A stretch of DNA of 64,000 bases, from positions 1 through 64,000 of the forward strand of contig CALJNR010000002.1 of assembly GCA_937981575.1 (NCBI GenBank), read 5' to 3'. Shown here in pieces: positions 1 to 8,350 of this stretch (the first letter of the stretch is position 1; each line of letters opens with the position of its first letter). The position numbers were made by a program, and so were the translations under genes. Below the pieces are notes generated by a model. The model worked only from the letters and a program-made list of their open reading frames with translations. It ran no database searches and was not told where the DNA came from. The DNA is from an uncultured Clostridia bacterium (GTDB lineage: Bacteria > Bacillota > Clostridia > Lachnospirales > Cellulosilyticaceae).

Positions 1-3
1 ATA

Positions 4-576
4 CTATAAGTTAAATGTATGACAAGAGAACTTTAAAAGGAGTTTCTTAAGAAGCAGCATAACTAAACCAAGTAAGATAAGTCCCATGCTGGTTAGGATA
101 AAGAAACTTTTTAACTGGGTAAATACACTGGCTGTTTTAGCAACGTTTATAAGCTTATCTGGGTAATGCTTAAGAAGGCTAATAATCATAATATTTTCAA
201 GCCAGTCAAATAAGGCTGCTAACAACCCAGTGCAGCCTAAAAGCCAAGGCTTTGGCATCTTTTTCAACAGTGATTTTGCGATAAGGGTTAATGTTATAAA
301 GTAAAACATGCCATAAGCTAAAGGAAAAGGGAAATCAAGAGGGGCAATCGTCCTAAGATGAAATGCTCTGCCTTCCTCACCAAGGTTATCTAAAATTTCA
401 TAAGCCTTTTCTACAGAATAGCCTTTAAGTTCCATGTCCAGTATGCTATGACCATCTGTAATTTGTTTTAGCTTTGCAAGTCCATAGGGAGAGTTGTTGA
501 TTAGAATACTCATTATCATAAAAAGAAAAAACGCAGCGATTGCACTGTACATATTAAAAAAAGCAGTATTTTTCAT
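4..576 (-). CDS. Four-helix integral membrane protein, unknown function
   Basis: Complete 190-residue protein. Four hydrophobic stretches suitable for membrane helices lie near residues 10-27, 82-103, 110-132 and 155-178. Between helices 2 and 3 is a short basic loop, and helix 3 carries an acidic DWLEN motif inside the membrane span, which is unusual and could be a functional site. No signal peptide or known catalytic motif is visible. The start is supported by AAAGGAG about 10 nt upstream. It is transcribed away from the C_GCAxxG gene, with a 216-bp divergent gap between them. I do not recognise the family. Confidence 0.7.
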   Translation of the reverse strand: MKNTAFFNMYSAIAAFFLFMIMSILINNSPYGLAKLKQITDGHSILDMELKGYSVEKAYEILDNLGEEGRAFHLRTIAPLDFPFPLAYGMFYFITLTLIAKSLLKKMPKPWLLGCTGLLAALFDWLENIMIISLLKHYPDKLINVAKTASVFTQLKSFFILTSMGLILLGLVMLLLKKLLLKFSCHTFNL

Positions 577-792
577 TTTTACTATTCTCCTTTATAGTTC
601 ATAATTAAACATTAATAACAAGTGCAGAATCTTTAAAGTATATTATAGATCTAAGGCTATCAAAAGGCAAATTTTTTATAGGGCGTTAAAAGGATAGTCT
701 ACTAGGGTATTCAACACGAAATATTGCAGGTATAATATTTTTGTAAGAGAAAAGGATAATAGAGATCAAGGAACTATTGGGAGGTTATAAAA

Positions 793-1203
793 ATGAGTAA
801 AGTTCAAGAGGCACTGGAATGTTTTAAGGAAGGATTTTCCTGTTCTCAGGCTGTATTTGCAACCTACGCAAAGGATTTAGGACTAGATTATGAAACATCA
901 CTCAAGCTCTCGCAGGCCTTTGGCGGAGGTATGGGAGGCATGAAGAGAGAGTGCGGCGTTGTAACAGGGGCTTATATGATTATAAGTCTTATACACGGGA
1001 GAACAAGAGCGGAGGATGCCGAGGCCAGACTAAAAACCTTTGAGCTTGTTAAAGATTTTTATGAACGTTTTAATAAGGTGCACCATTCTACCGTATGCGG
1101 CGAGCTGCTGGAGGGTTATTCAGGCAATCCACATGATCTGTGCGGAAAGTATATTGAAACTTCATGCCACATTTTAGAAGAACTATTAGATTTTGAGGCA
1201 TAG
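793..1203 (+). CDS. C_GCAxxG_C_C family putative redox protein
   Basis: This 136-residue protein matches the small C_GCAxxG_C_C family, thought to be redox-active and common in anaerobes. The N-terminal FSCSQAVFATYA segment, the central RECGVVTGAYM segment after a glycine-rich GGGMGGMK stretch, and the C-terminal CGKYIETSCHILEELL segment hold the conserved cysteines. It is a soluble helical protein without a signal peptide. GGGAGG lies 8 nt before the ATG. It stands alone and is followed directly by a strong hairpin terminator. The exact reaction is unknown for the family; some members sit beside redox transporters, but nothing like that is adjacent here. Confidence 0.9.
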   Translation: MSKVQEALECFKEGFSCSQAVFATYAKDLGLDYETSLKLSQAFGGGMGGMKRECGVVTGAYMIISLIHGRTRAEDAEARLKTFELVKDFYERFNKVHHSTVCGELLEGYSGNPHDLCGKYIETSCHILEELLDFEA

Positions 1204-1224
1204 CCTAAAAATTAAAATCTTACG

Positions 1225-1260
1225 AAGGAGAGTATTCAGCAATCTATGAATACTCTCCTT
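1225..1260 (+). terminator. Intrinsic terminator after the C_GCAxxG gene
   Basis: A perfect 14-bp stem (left arm 1225-1238, right arm 1247-1260, 8-nt loop) begins 21 nt after the stop codon and is followed by a short T-rich stretch. Confidence 0.8.
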
Positions 1261-1504
1261 TATAATTATCTATAGTAAATATATAGCGGAACGATAAACA
1301 TATTTTAATGAATGGTTTACAATGTTGCTTGTTAATATTATAATATTTAAAATTATTAGTATTTCTTGGGGTAGGTTAAGTTTATCATTTTTAAGTTTAA
1401 AAGCTTTTAATAAGATAATAATCTTTAATTTAGTTTTCATCCGAGGTTCATTTTTTTATTAACTTTGATCTTCAGATCAAAAGAGTACAGGAGGATTTAG
1501 AAAT
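1261..1504. other. AT-rich intergenic region with small palindrome
   Basis: No gene is visible in this very AT-rich stretch. Just before the ribosome binding site of the next gene, 1464-1481 holds an 8-bp inverted repeat (TTTGATCT and AGATCAAA around a 2-nt centre) that could be a small operator or a 5-prime hairpin. The function is unknown. Confidence 0.4.
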
Positions 1505-1990
1505 ATGGATATGCCTATCATTTATTTGCTTTTTCTTTTTGCTATAACACTGCATAACATCGAAGAAGCTCTTTGGCTTCCAAGATGGTCAAAATGTGCA
1601 GAAAATTTTTATAAAAATGTAGAGCCCGATGCTTTTCGTTTTGCTGTGCTCATTATTACACTTCTTGCGTACTTAACTACAGGGCTTTATCTTTTCTTTC
1701 CGGGGAGCATAATCTTTAAATATTTATATTTTGGCTTTTTAGGGGCAATGATTCTAAATGCCGTTATTCCGCACTTTATTGCAACTGTCATCATAAAAAA
1801 ATATTGTCCGGGGCTTATAACAGCGTTATTTCTTATTATTCCTTTTAATACTTTGATTATTGCTTTTGCTGTACAAAGTAAAGTAATCAGATTAGGTGAA
1901 GTAATAGGAACAACATTTGGTGTTGCTATACTGCTGCTTGGACTCATTCCGCTTCTTCAGAAGGCAGGCAAAAAGATTATAAACTATTAA
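1505..1990 (+). CDS. HXXEE domain-containing membrane protein
   Basis: This 161-residue membrane protein carries the family-defining HNIEEALWLPRW motif near residues 17-28 (H-x-x-E-E) and about five hydrophobic segments (residues 4-17, 48-66, 72-94, 102-122, 130-150). HXXEE proteins are small integral membrane proteins of unknown biochemical function, often in Firmicutes; the His-Glu-Glu triad suggests metal binding. GGAGG lies 10 nt before the ATG. The gene is co-directional with the GNAT gene 26 bp downstream and may be co-transcribed. Confidence 0.85.
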   Translation: MDMPIIYLLFLFAITLHNIEEALWLPRWSKCAENFYKNVEPDAFRFAVLIITLLAYLTTGLYLFFPGSIIFKYLYFGFLGAMILNAVIPHFIATVIIKKYCPGLITALFLIIPFNTLIIAFAVQSKVIRLGEVIGTTFGVAILLLGLIPLLQKAGKKIINY

Positions 1991-2016
1991 TAATATAAGT
2001 TAGAGGAGAAAATTAT

Positions 2017-2466
2017 ATGGAATTTATTGTAAAAGACATTGCTTTAAGCGAGCTTTCTATCATAAAGGAGCTATGGGAAAAACTCAATCAGATTCACCTT
2101 AAGGATTCAAACTACTTTAAAGAGCATTACCAGACATTTACTTTTGAAAAAAGATGTGAAAAGCTTTATAAGATGAAAGAGGATACGATAAAAATACAAG
2201 TTATTTGTGACAGCGGCAATGCGCTTGTAGGTTATTGCATCAGTACGATTGATGAGGGCTCAGGAGAAATCGAATCTTTGTTTGTGGAAGAGCTATATAG
2301 AGGTGCACATCTAGGGAAGAGGTTAGTTGAGAATGCCCTTGACTGGCTGAAAGAAAAAGGCTGCAAAAAAATTGGCGTATCAGTGGCTGAAGGACATGAA
2401 ACAGTATTCAATTTCTATAAACAGTTTGGTTTTTATCCGAGGCTTACCTATCTTCAGCTTAAGTAA
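2017..2466 (+). CDS. GNAT family N-acetyltransferase
   Basis: 149 residues with a GNAT fold. The core acetyl-CoA site is visible as ESLFVEELYRGAHLGKRLVENALDWL (beta-4 and the R-x-x-x-L-G-K pyrophosphate loop near residues 88-105), followed by GVSVAEGHETVFNFYKQFGFYP, typical of motif B. The substrate cannot be inferred. AGAGGAG lies 8 nt before the ATG. It is the first of a tight same-strand run of five acyl/methyl-transfer genes reaching 5235. Confidence 0.88.
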   Translation: MEFIVKDIALSELSIIKELWEKLNQIHLKDSNYFKEHYQTFTFEKRCEKLYKMKEDTIKIQVICDSGNALVGYCISTIDEGSGEIESLFVEELYRGAHLGKRLVENALDWLKEKGCKKIGVSVAEGHETVFNFYKQFGFYPRLTYLQLK

Positions 2467-2512
2467 GAGTCATAAAGCATACTAAGAGAACATCAAAATT
2501 GGAGGATGAGAG

Positions 2513-3136
2513 ATGCAGAATGATATTCAGTTATTTTATGACCTTACAGCTGAAAAAACAGCTGATGAATGGTATAGGGAAACAGTACTCATGCCAACCT
2601 TGCAGGAATTTATTGGGTTATTTCCTAAAGCTCCAAGAATCTTAGATTATGGATGTGGAACAGGTCATGAAAGTATGAGGCTTTCATCACTAGGGGCACA
2701 GGTTGTTGGAATAGATTTTAGTGAAAAGTGTATTCAAACTGCCAAATTAAGAACGCCACAGTGCGCATTTTATGCCATGGATTTTAGAGATAATAATCGG
2801 GAACTAGGATTATTTGATGGTATTTTTGCCTGCGCATCGCTGATACATATTGCACCGCATGAAATGTTAGAGGTGCTCAAGAATATGAGAAGTCTTGTAA
2901 AGACAGAAGGCTACGTTTCGATGATCATTAAAGATGGTGAGGGGATTCATAAAGAATGGAGCCTACTCGAAGTAGATGGAGAAAAATTAGACAGAACAGT
3001 GTATCTATATACAAAAAGGCAGTTAAGGAGCAGTGCTGGTAAAACAGGATTTACATTAGTTAAAGAAGGGTTTTTGGCAGAGGAGCTAAAGGCCTATGGA
3101 TGGAAAAACTATATTTTTAGAGCACATAGTGAATAG
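2513..3136 (+). CDS. Class I SAM-dependent methyltransferase
   Basis: 207 residues with a Rossmann methyltransferase core. Motif I is RILDYGCGTGHES near residues 41-53, the acidic beta-2 end is VVGIDFSEKCI, and motif IV is the FDGIFACASLIHI segment near residues 103-115. The substrate is not predictable; this small family often acts on metabolites or antibiotics. GGAGG precedes the ATG. It lies 46 bp after one GNAT gene and 18 bp before the next, consistent with an operon. Confidence 0.88.
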   Translation: MQNDIQLFYDLTAEKTADEWYRETVLMPTLQEFIGLFPKAPRILDYGCGTGHESMRLSSLGAQVVGIDFSEKCIQTAKLRTPQCAFYAMDFRDNNRELGLFDGIFACASLIHIAPHEMLEVLKNMRSLVKTEGYVSMIIKDGEGIHKEWSLLEVDGEKLDRTVYLYTKRQLRSSAGKTGFTLVKEGFLAEELKAYGWKNYIFRAHSE

Positions 3137-3154
3137 TAATGAGGAGATGAAATA

Positions 3155-3625
3155 ATGGAAATAGTAAGGGCGAAGGCTGAGGATGCAGAAGTTATTTTAC
3201 AGATACAAAAGACAGCATATTTAAGTGAGGCTAAAATTAATGATGATTATAATATTCCTCCGCTTACACAGACGCTAGAAGAAATTAAGGAAGAATTTAA
3301 TACGTGTACTTTTTTAAAAGCTGTTATTAATGATCAAATTGTTGGATCGGTTAAGGGATCTGCCAAAGGAGATACGTGTTATATTGGACGGCTTATTACG
3401 CGGGATGAATTTCAAAACCGGGGAATTGGAACAATGCTGTTAAAGCAGATTGAAAAGGAATTTCAGACAGTTAGTAGGTATGAGCTTTTTACGGGGAAGA
3501 ATAGCGAAAAGAATCTTTATTTATACCGTAAGAATGGTTATACAATTTTCAATGAACAGGCTTTAAGCGAAAAGACAACTATTGTATTTATGGAAAAGTT
3601 CCAAGAAGAGGAGAAAGAAGTATAA
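3155..3625 (+). CDS. GNAT family N-acetyltransferase
   Basis: 156 residues. GNAT signatures are IGRLITRDEFQNRGIGTMLL (beta-4 and the R-G-I-G-T acetyl-CoA loop near residues 83-102) and ELFTGKNSEKNLYLYRKNGY (motif B). GAGGAG lies 8-9 nt upstream of the start. It is embedded in the 2017-5235 transferase cluster with short intergenic gaps. The substrate is unknown. Confidence 0.88.
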   Translation: MEIVRAKAEDAEVILQIQKTAYLSEAKINDDYNIPPLTQTLEEIKEEFNTCTFLKAVINDQIVGSVKGSAKGDTCYIGRLITRDEFQNRGIGTMLLKQIEKEFQTVSRYELFTGKNSEKNLYLYRKNGYTIFNEQALSEKTTIVFMEKFQEEEKEV

Positions 3626-3648
3626 GAATAGGCTTACTGGAGGCATTT

Positions 3649-4212
3649 ATGTTAAAAAGCAGCAGGTTATACTATAAAAAACTTGATAAGGAGGACTTTG
3701 ATTTTTTTTATTCGCTATTTAGTGATAAAAATGTCATGAAATATGCTTATTTAGATGCATTTGAATCAGAAGAAGCTGCAAGAGATGTATTTGATAAAAT
3801 CTTATCTGAAAAGAAACAGAGGCAAGAGAGGGTGGAGTATGTTGCAGCTTTGAAGGATTCACACCACATAATCGGCATCGTTGATTATGAAGTACTTCTA
3901 AAGAATCCTTTCGGGGGAATTTATGAGATAGGTTATTTTCTTAGTCCCGATTATTGGGGAAAAGGATATGCAGCAGAAATGGGAGATGCACTTATTAACT
4001 ATGTATTTGAAAATGAAAATGTACATAAGATCGCTGCCAGCTGTCATGCCGGCAATGCACATTCCGAGTCCATCATGAAAAAGTTAGGCATGCATAAAGA
4101 AGGGGTTTTTAGACTTACAAGGTATAAAGACGGCGAGTGGGTAGATGAGGTACGATACAGCATCTTAAAAGAAGAATGGGTGCTAAGACAGCAAAATGAT
4201 AAAGGATTGTAG
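3649..4212 (+). CDS. GNAT N-acetyltransferase, RimJ/RimL type
   Basis: 187 residues of the RimJ/RimL-like GNAT subgroup. Evidence is the N-terminal SRLYYKKLDKEDFDFFYSLF, the YEIGYFLSPDYWGKGYAAEM loop (acetyl-CoA binding, near 92-111) and the C-terminal NAHSESIMKKLGMHKEG segment. Members acetylate protein N-termini or small molecules such as drugs; which applies here cannot be read. The RBS TGGAGG lies 7 nt before the ATG. Same operon-like run as its neighbours. Confidence 0.88.
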   Translation: MLKSSRLYYKKLDKEDFDFFYSLFSDKNVMKYAYLDAFESEEAARDVFDKILSEKKQRQERVEYVAALKDSHHIIGIVDYEVLLKNPFGGIYEIGYFLSPDYWGKGYAAEMGDALINYVFENENVHKIAASCHAGNAHSESIMKKLGMHKEGVFRLTRYKDGEWVDEVRYSILKEEWVLRQQNDKGL

Positions 4213-4254
4213 CAGTATGCAGCAAAAAAAATATAGATAAGGAGGACTATAGAG

Positions 4255-5235
4255 ATGATTAATGAACCGTGCATAATCTTGTTGTCTGTCATATATAATC
4301 TTTTTCGCCAAAACCAAAAGATTACATCCTGCGCCATAAGAAAAATGCTTGGGCTTATGCAGCAGAATACAGACAGTGTTTCGGAACATCTTGAGTGGTT
4401 ATTAAAGTATGGCTATATTACTAAGAAAAATGCAGATGAGTTCATCTTGACAGAGCCAGGACTTATTAAGGCAACACAGTCTTTTGAGGAAAGTAAAATG
4501 GATGAATTTAATGAATTTATGTGGCAGGCGGTGCACAGCAAGGCTTATCTGGATTATTGCGAAGAACTATACGGGTATCGTATGTATCTATTTAATATGA
4601 TGGATAAAGAGCAGCTTGATTTTCTTTTTAACTTAGAGGAGATAAAAAAACAGGATAAAGTTTTAGATATTGGCTGCGGAGCTGCAAGTATATTAAATGA
4701 GTTGGTGAAAAAGTATCAATGCAGTGGAATCGGACTTGATCGTCTTGATCAAAGGATAGTAAAAAAATGCAGTCAGCTCATAGAATATGTTCATGGAGAT
4801 ATTGATGAACTGGACAGGTTTCAGTTTGTGCCAGATATGACGCTGGCAGTAGATAGTTTGTATTTCAGCAAGAATTTAGAAAAGCTTATTTGGTCATTAA
4901 TCCACATGCCGCAGAAACGAACTTACCTCTATTACTCTCAATACATTTTTGAGAGTAAAGGAGTGGATCGAACAATTTTAGACTGTAATTATACCGGGCT
5001 GGCTAATGTTCTTAAAAAGCTTGATGTAAGCTATCAAACAATTGATTACAGCGCTAATGAACAAAAACTATACGATGCAGCCCTTAAGATACTGCCTAAA
5101 TACAAATGTGCATTTGAAGAAGAAGGCAATGAGAATCTTTATCGGAGAAAACTCTATGAAAGTGAATTTGGCAGCGATTTATACAATAAGGGCCTCGCAA
5201 GCAGGTATTTATATATTGTTGAGAGTAAACATTAA
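4255..5235 (+). CDS. SAM methyltransferase with N-terminal winged-helix-like region
   Basis: 326 residues. Residues 1-75 read like a winged-helix domain (ITSCAIRKMLGLMQQNTDSV followed by LLKYGYITKKNADEFILTE), as found in methyltransferases that use this domain to dimerise. Residues about 130-240 hold the Rossmann core: motif I VLDIGCGAASILNEL, the acidic beta-2 end GIGLDRLDQRI, and motif IV VPDMTLAVDSLYFSKN. The C-terminal third is unassigned. AAGGAGG lies 11 nt before the ATG. It is the last gene of the transferase cluster and is followed by a hairpin. Confidence 0.8.
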   Translation: MINEPCIILLSVIYNLFRQNQKITSCAIRKMLGLMQQNTDSVSEHLEWLLKYGYITKKNADEFILTEPGLIKATQSFEESKMDEFNEFMWQAVHSKAYLDYCEELYGYRMYLFNMMDKEQLDFLFNLEEIKKQDKVLDIGCGAASILNELVKKYQCSGIGLDRLDQRIVKKCSQLIEYVHGDIDELDRFQFVPDMTLAVDSLYFSKNLEKLIWSLIHMPQKRTYLYYSQYIFESKGVDRTILDCNYTGLANVLKKLDVSYQTIDYSANEQKLYDAALKILPKYKCAFEEEGNENLYRRKLYESEFGSDLYNKGLASRYLYIVESKH

Positions 5236-5305
5236 TAGATTAAAATAAATAATACACGCAGTAAATAAGGGTATAAAAAGATTGAAACTATAGAAATGGA
5301 AAGTT

Positions 5306-5348
5306 AACGGCAAGGGTATATCGGGAGACTTATCCTCGCCGTTCGTTT
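5306..5348 (+). terminator. Hairpin terminator between convergent genes
   Basis: An imperfect stem (5306-5318 with 5331-5343, near the AACGGC/GCCGTT ends) is followed by CGTTTTT. It lies between the methyltransferase and the convergent Rieske ORF. Confidence 0.6.
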
Positions 5349-5383
5349 TTATATTCTGTGAAGATTTTCTTTGCATGGCAAAT

Positions 5384-5427
5384 ATTATTATTAAAGAATT
5401 TATTATTATTAAAGAATTTATTATTAT
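5384..5427. repeat. 18-bp AT-rich tandem repeat, 2.4 copies
   Basis: The unit ATTATTATTAAAGAATTT occurs twice in exact tandem (5384-5401, 5402-5419) and a third time in part (5420-5427). It sits just beyond the 3-prime end of the split oxidoreductase gene. It is non-coding and could vary by slippage. Confidence 0.85.
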
Positions 5428-5443
5428 CGGGTAAGGATTAAGC

Positions 5444-5908
5444 CTAGAAGTCTTCTGTAAGCACTTTTTTGATCGTATTAACATCATGGTCGCTGCTGAG
5501 CGGATAAACAGATGGTCCCTCAAGGATTTCACCTGTATAAGAAAACCTTGAACCATGACAAGGGCAATCCCAGGATTTTTCAGCAGCATTAAAATTTAAT
5601 TCACATCCCATATGAGGACATGTAGTATTTACAAGATGAAGTTTACCTTCTTCGTCCCTATAAGCCCCAATTCTTTCACCCTCAACTTTAATAATGGCAG
5701 CCTCGCCGCAGCCCAATTCGGCAGCTTGTGGATGGGGTGCAAGTTTTCCTTTGGTGATTTCTGAAGCAACATCAAGATTTTGAGCAACGAAGTTTGCTGC
5801 AGAAGCTGTTAATGTTTTACGTGAGGGGTCATAAACATCCTGCCATGGACTTTCACCTTTAACAATAAGATCTCGGAGCAATAAAGAGGCAATCATACTA
5901 TTAGTCAT
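5444..5908 (-). CDS. Rieske [2Fe-2S] domain ORF, 3-prime part of split gene
   Basis: 154 residues. The Rieske cluster ligands are present: CPHMGC (near residues 97-102) and CPCHGSRFSYTGEILEGPS (near 115-133). The N-terminal segment MTNSMIASLLLRDLI matches the end of an FAD-dependent amine-oxidase-like domain, not a natural protein start. In related bacteria the FAD domain and Rieske domain form one polypeptide of about 500 residues. The ORF overlaps the upstream FAD ORF by 8 bp in another frame and has no clear RBS of its own. I read it as the C-terminal part of a frameshifted gene; if translated alone it would be a Rieske protein without its flavin partner. Confidence 0.75.
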   Translation of the reverse strand: MTNSMIASLLLRDLIVKGESPWQDVYDPSRKTLTASAANFVAQNLDVASEITKGKLAPHPQAAELGCGEAAIIKVEGERIGAYRDEEGKLHLVNTTCPHMGCELNFNAAEKSWDCPCHGSRFSYTGEILEGPSVYPLSSDHDVNTIKKVLTEDF

Positions 5909-6995
5909 TCCCCACTTGCGAAAACCTGTTGCTACATAGAGGTTTGAGCAGTCCTATATAAGGAATAGAATCTAGTGTGGTGCAGTCTTGGGTTGACCAT
6001 CTATATGGAATGTCTTTCACCGAAAATGTTTGATGCGTAAAGTCTATAAGAGCTTCATAATGAAGATTTGTATTTTTGCCTTGGCCGTCTTTATGGTTTT
6101 CACCACCAATAAATATCAACTCGCCTTCTGGAGAGGGCTGGCTTCTAAGGGACCTTGTAGGACTTTCAGCATTTATATACATGCCCCCGGGGTACTTTTC
6201 ATGAGTTTTGACGGCAACGACATAAGAGCGATCCTGATAGATACGTGCAAAATAGAAGCCAGGCTTATTATAAAAGGGATAGTGAGTGGTAATAATAACC
6301 TTTCTTGCTGTTATTTTATTGCCGTTATGGGTCGTTAAAGTATACGTTCCCTCACCTTCGATATCTACAATGCGAGTATGTTCAAAGATGCGTCCGCCAT
6401 TATTTATAACATCCTGAGTGAGGGGATGTAAGAATTTCAGCGGGTGAAACTGAGCTTGGTGATTAAATTTGACTGCGGCTTTTACTTTAAACGGCAGCGG
6501 CGTTTCTTCAAGGTAATGGGCTTTGATGCCAAAAGAGGAAGCTGTTTCGGCTTCTTTTTGAATTTTGTTTATATAGTTATCTTGTAAAGTGTAAATATAG
6601 GCGTCTTCATGCAAAAAATCGCAAGAGATATTGTTTTCTTCTATAATTCGCTCATATACTTTAATGGCATACTCATTGGCATCAGCATATTGACCTGCGA
6701 GTTCTTTACCTACAGTTTTTTTAAGCTTATTATAAATAAGACCATGCTGAGACGTAATTTTTGCTGTGGTGTGCCCTGTTGTTCCATGAAGAACATTTCC
6801 AGCTTCAAAAATGGCAAGACGTAGGCCTTCTTTTGAGAGCCAATAAGCAGAAAGTATACCGGCAATCCCCCCACCGATAATGGCTAAATCTACTTGAAGA
6901 TCTTGATTTAATACAGGGTAATCAGTCTTAGCTTCTGAAGCTAGCCAAAAAGACTGAGGAGCGAGAGTAAAACCGCTTGGATCATTCTTATCCAT
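5901..6995 (-). CDS. FAD-dependent oxidoreductase (DAO family), 5-prime part of split gene
   Basis: About 364 residues from the chosen ATG at 6995, which has CCTCC (GGAGG on the coding strand) at 7003-7007 with 7-nt spacing; the longer frame to 7013 lacks that. The FAD-binding motif DLAIIGGGIAGILSAYWLS lies near residues 37-55, followed by FEAGNVLHGTTGHTTAKI. The protein belongs to the glycine/D-amino-acid oxidase-like group fused to a Rieske domain. The reading frame derails after DSIPYIGLLKP: the other frame continues YVATGFRKWGMTNSM into the Rieske ORF. Several residues normally present between these blocks are absent, pointing to a small deletion of about 8-14 nt near 5936-5946. Confidence 0.8.
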   Translation of the reverse strand: MDKNDPSGFTLAPQSFWLASEAKTDYPVLNQDLQVDLAIIGGGIAGILSAYWLSKEGLRLAIFEAGNVLHGTTGHTTAKITSQHGLIYNKLKKTVGKELAGQYADANEYAIKVYERIIEENNISCDFLHEDAYIYTLQDNYINKIQKEAETASSFGIKAHYLEETPLPFKVKAAVKFNHQAQFHPLKFLHPLTQDVINNGGRIFEHTRIVDIEGEGTYTLTTHNGNKITARKVIITTHYPFYNKPGFYFARIYQDRSYVVAVKTHEKYPGGMYINAESPTRSLRSQPSPEGELIFIGGENHKDGQGKNTNLHYEALIDFTHQTFSVKDIPYRWSTQDCTTLDSIPYIGLLKPLCSNRFSQVGND

Positions 6996-7239
6996 ATCTT
7001 TTCCTCCAAACATTTGATAGATATTCTCTAAGTATTTATTTTTTACTGCAAGAAGCTAATATATGTAGTTAAAGAAGATAAAACTCTAAAAAGAGTAAGA
7101 TTATTTGGAAGTTTCCTGGAATTGATGTTTGGTTTCTGATACTATTATGGTTAAGGCAACCTATATTTTACAATCTTAATGCTAAAACGGAATGGTAGCA
7201 GAAATAAAAGAAGGTTCGTTATAGAAAAGGGGAATACAT

Positions 7240-8070
7240 ATGGCCAGAAAATTATTTTGTGAATGGAATCCTTTGACTTATCAGCTTTCTGTGATGAAAG
7301 AAAGATTTAAAAGACGGATAAAATGGTTTTTAGACCGCCGTTTATTTGCTGGAAGTTTTGACTTTATACCGCTCACAGAGAAAATCTATGAACATAAATC
7401 ACTTATAAGAAGGAGTCTTGGTAGTGTGGAGATGAAACTCCAAGACAATAAAGCTCATAATCTTAAAATAGCTGCCACTAAGATTAATGGTGTTCTGATA
7501 AAACCGGGAGAAGTTTTTTCATTTTGGAAGCTTGTAGGAAGATGCAGCAAAGCTAAGGGATATAGAGAAGGACTTATCATCAGTCTTGGCAGCGTAGGGA
7601 AGGGAATAGGAGGAGGAATGTGTCAATTTACAAATCTAATTCATTGGATGATTTTGCACAGTCCCTTGACGGTCATTGAACATCATCACCACAATCAGGT
7701 AGATTTATTTCCTGATTACGGAAGACAAATTCCCTTTGGAACAGGAACTTCCATCATGTATAATTATCTGGACTACCAGTTTATGAATAATACGAACCAA
7801 ACATTTCAGCTATTAACGTATACGACAGAGGAGTATCTATGCGGAGAATTAAGAAGCAGCGCCAAGCTCGAGTATGCTTATCATATGGTTGAAGAAAACG
7901 CCTATTTCAGAAAAGAAAATGGGAAGTATTACCGTAACAATGAAGTATACCGGGAAGTAAGAGATAAACGTACAGGAAATTTAATTAAAAAGCATCTTAT
8001 TGTAAAAAATCATGCTAAGGTCTTGTACGATGAGGCTTACATTCCTAGAAGCAGCATTACTCATGTATAA
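7240..8070 (+). CDS. VanW family protein
   Basis: 276 residues, the same length as the VanW protein of vancomycin-resistance clusters. The core signature is present: NLKIAATKINGVLIKPGEVF, FSFWKLVGRCSKAKGYREGL, and GIGGGMCQFTNLIHWMILHS, followed by an HHHHNQVDLFPD stretch. VanW proteins have no proven biochemical role. No resistance genes (vanS, vanR, vanH) surround it, so resistance should not be inferred. No signal peptide is visible. AAGGGG lies 9 nt before the ATG. It is divergent from the FAD oxidoreductase. Confidence 0.9.
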   Translation: MARKLFCEWNPLTYQLSVMKERFKRRIKWFLDRRLFAGSFDFIPLTEKIYEHKSLIRRSLGSVEMKLQDNKAHNLKIAATKINGVLIKPGEVFSFWKLVGRCSKAKGYREGLIISLGSVGKGIGGGMCQFTNLIHWMILHSPLTVIEHHHHNQVDLFPDYGRQIPFGTGTSIMYNYLDYQFMNNTNQTFQLLTYTTEEYLCGELRSSAKLEYAYHMVEENAYFRKENGKYYRNNEVYREVRDKRTGNLIKKHLIVKNHAKVLYDEAYIPRSSITHV

Positions 8071-8130
8071 GAAAGCAATAAGCAGATGTTTTAGAACCAT
8101 CAAGATAGTCAAAAAGTGAGGAGAGATAAG

Positions 8131-8301
8131 ATGAATTCAACAATAGGATTTCAGGTTTTAGCCTTTTTAAATTTGGGTATTATTTTAGCATTCATAGCTA
8201 TGGGGATTTACGGCTTTGTATTATTTGTTAAGTTAGCGCGCAGGGGTATTAAAGCACTAGACATCTATATTGCAGAAAAAACTAATAAAACATCGTCATA
8301 G
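8131..8301 (+). CDS. Small single-helix membrane protein
   Basis: 56 residues from the ATG at 8131, preceded by GAGGAGA with normal spacing; an upstream in-frame GTG at 8116 lies on that RBS and is unlikely. One hydrophobic helix (residues 8-34) is followed by a basic KLARRGIK segment and a polar tail, so the N-terminus is probably outside. The stop codon lies inside the terminator hairpin. The family is not recognised. Confidence 0.65.
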   Translation: MNSTIGFQVLAFLNLGIILAFIAMGIYGFVLFVKLARRGIKALDIYIAEKTNKTSS

Positions 8302-8350
8302 ATCTATAAAGCCTCCCTAAGATTTCCAGGGAGGCTTTATAGATCTATGA
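8296..8350. terminator. Perfect 23-bp hairpin, probable bidirectional terminator
   Basis: Arms 8296-8318 and 8328-8350 are exact reverse complements with a 9-nt loop. The left arm includes the stop codon of the small membrane protein. The stem core is GCCTCCCT/AGGGAGGC; T-richness after the arm is modest. Confidence 0.8.

Noticed and set aside
7240-8070. Vancomycin resistance from the VanW homologue
   Set aside because: No vanS/vanR/vanH or ligase genes nearby; VanW-family proteins are common in clostridia without resistance.
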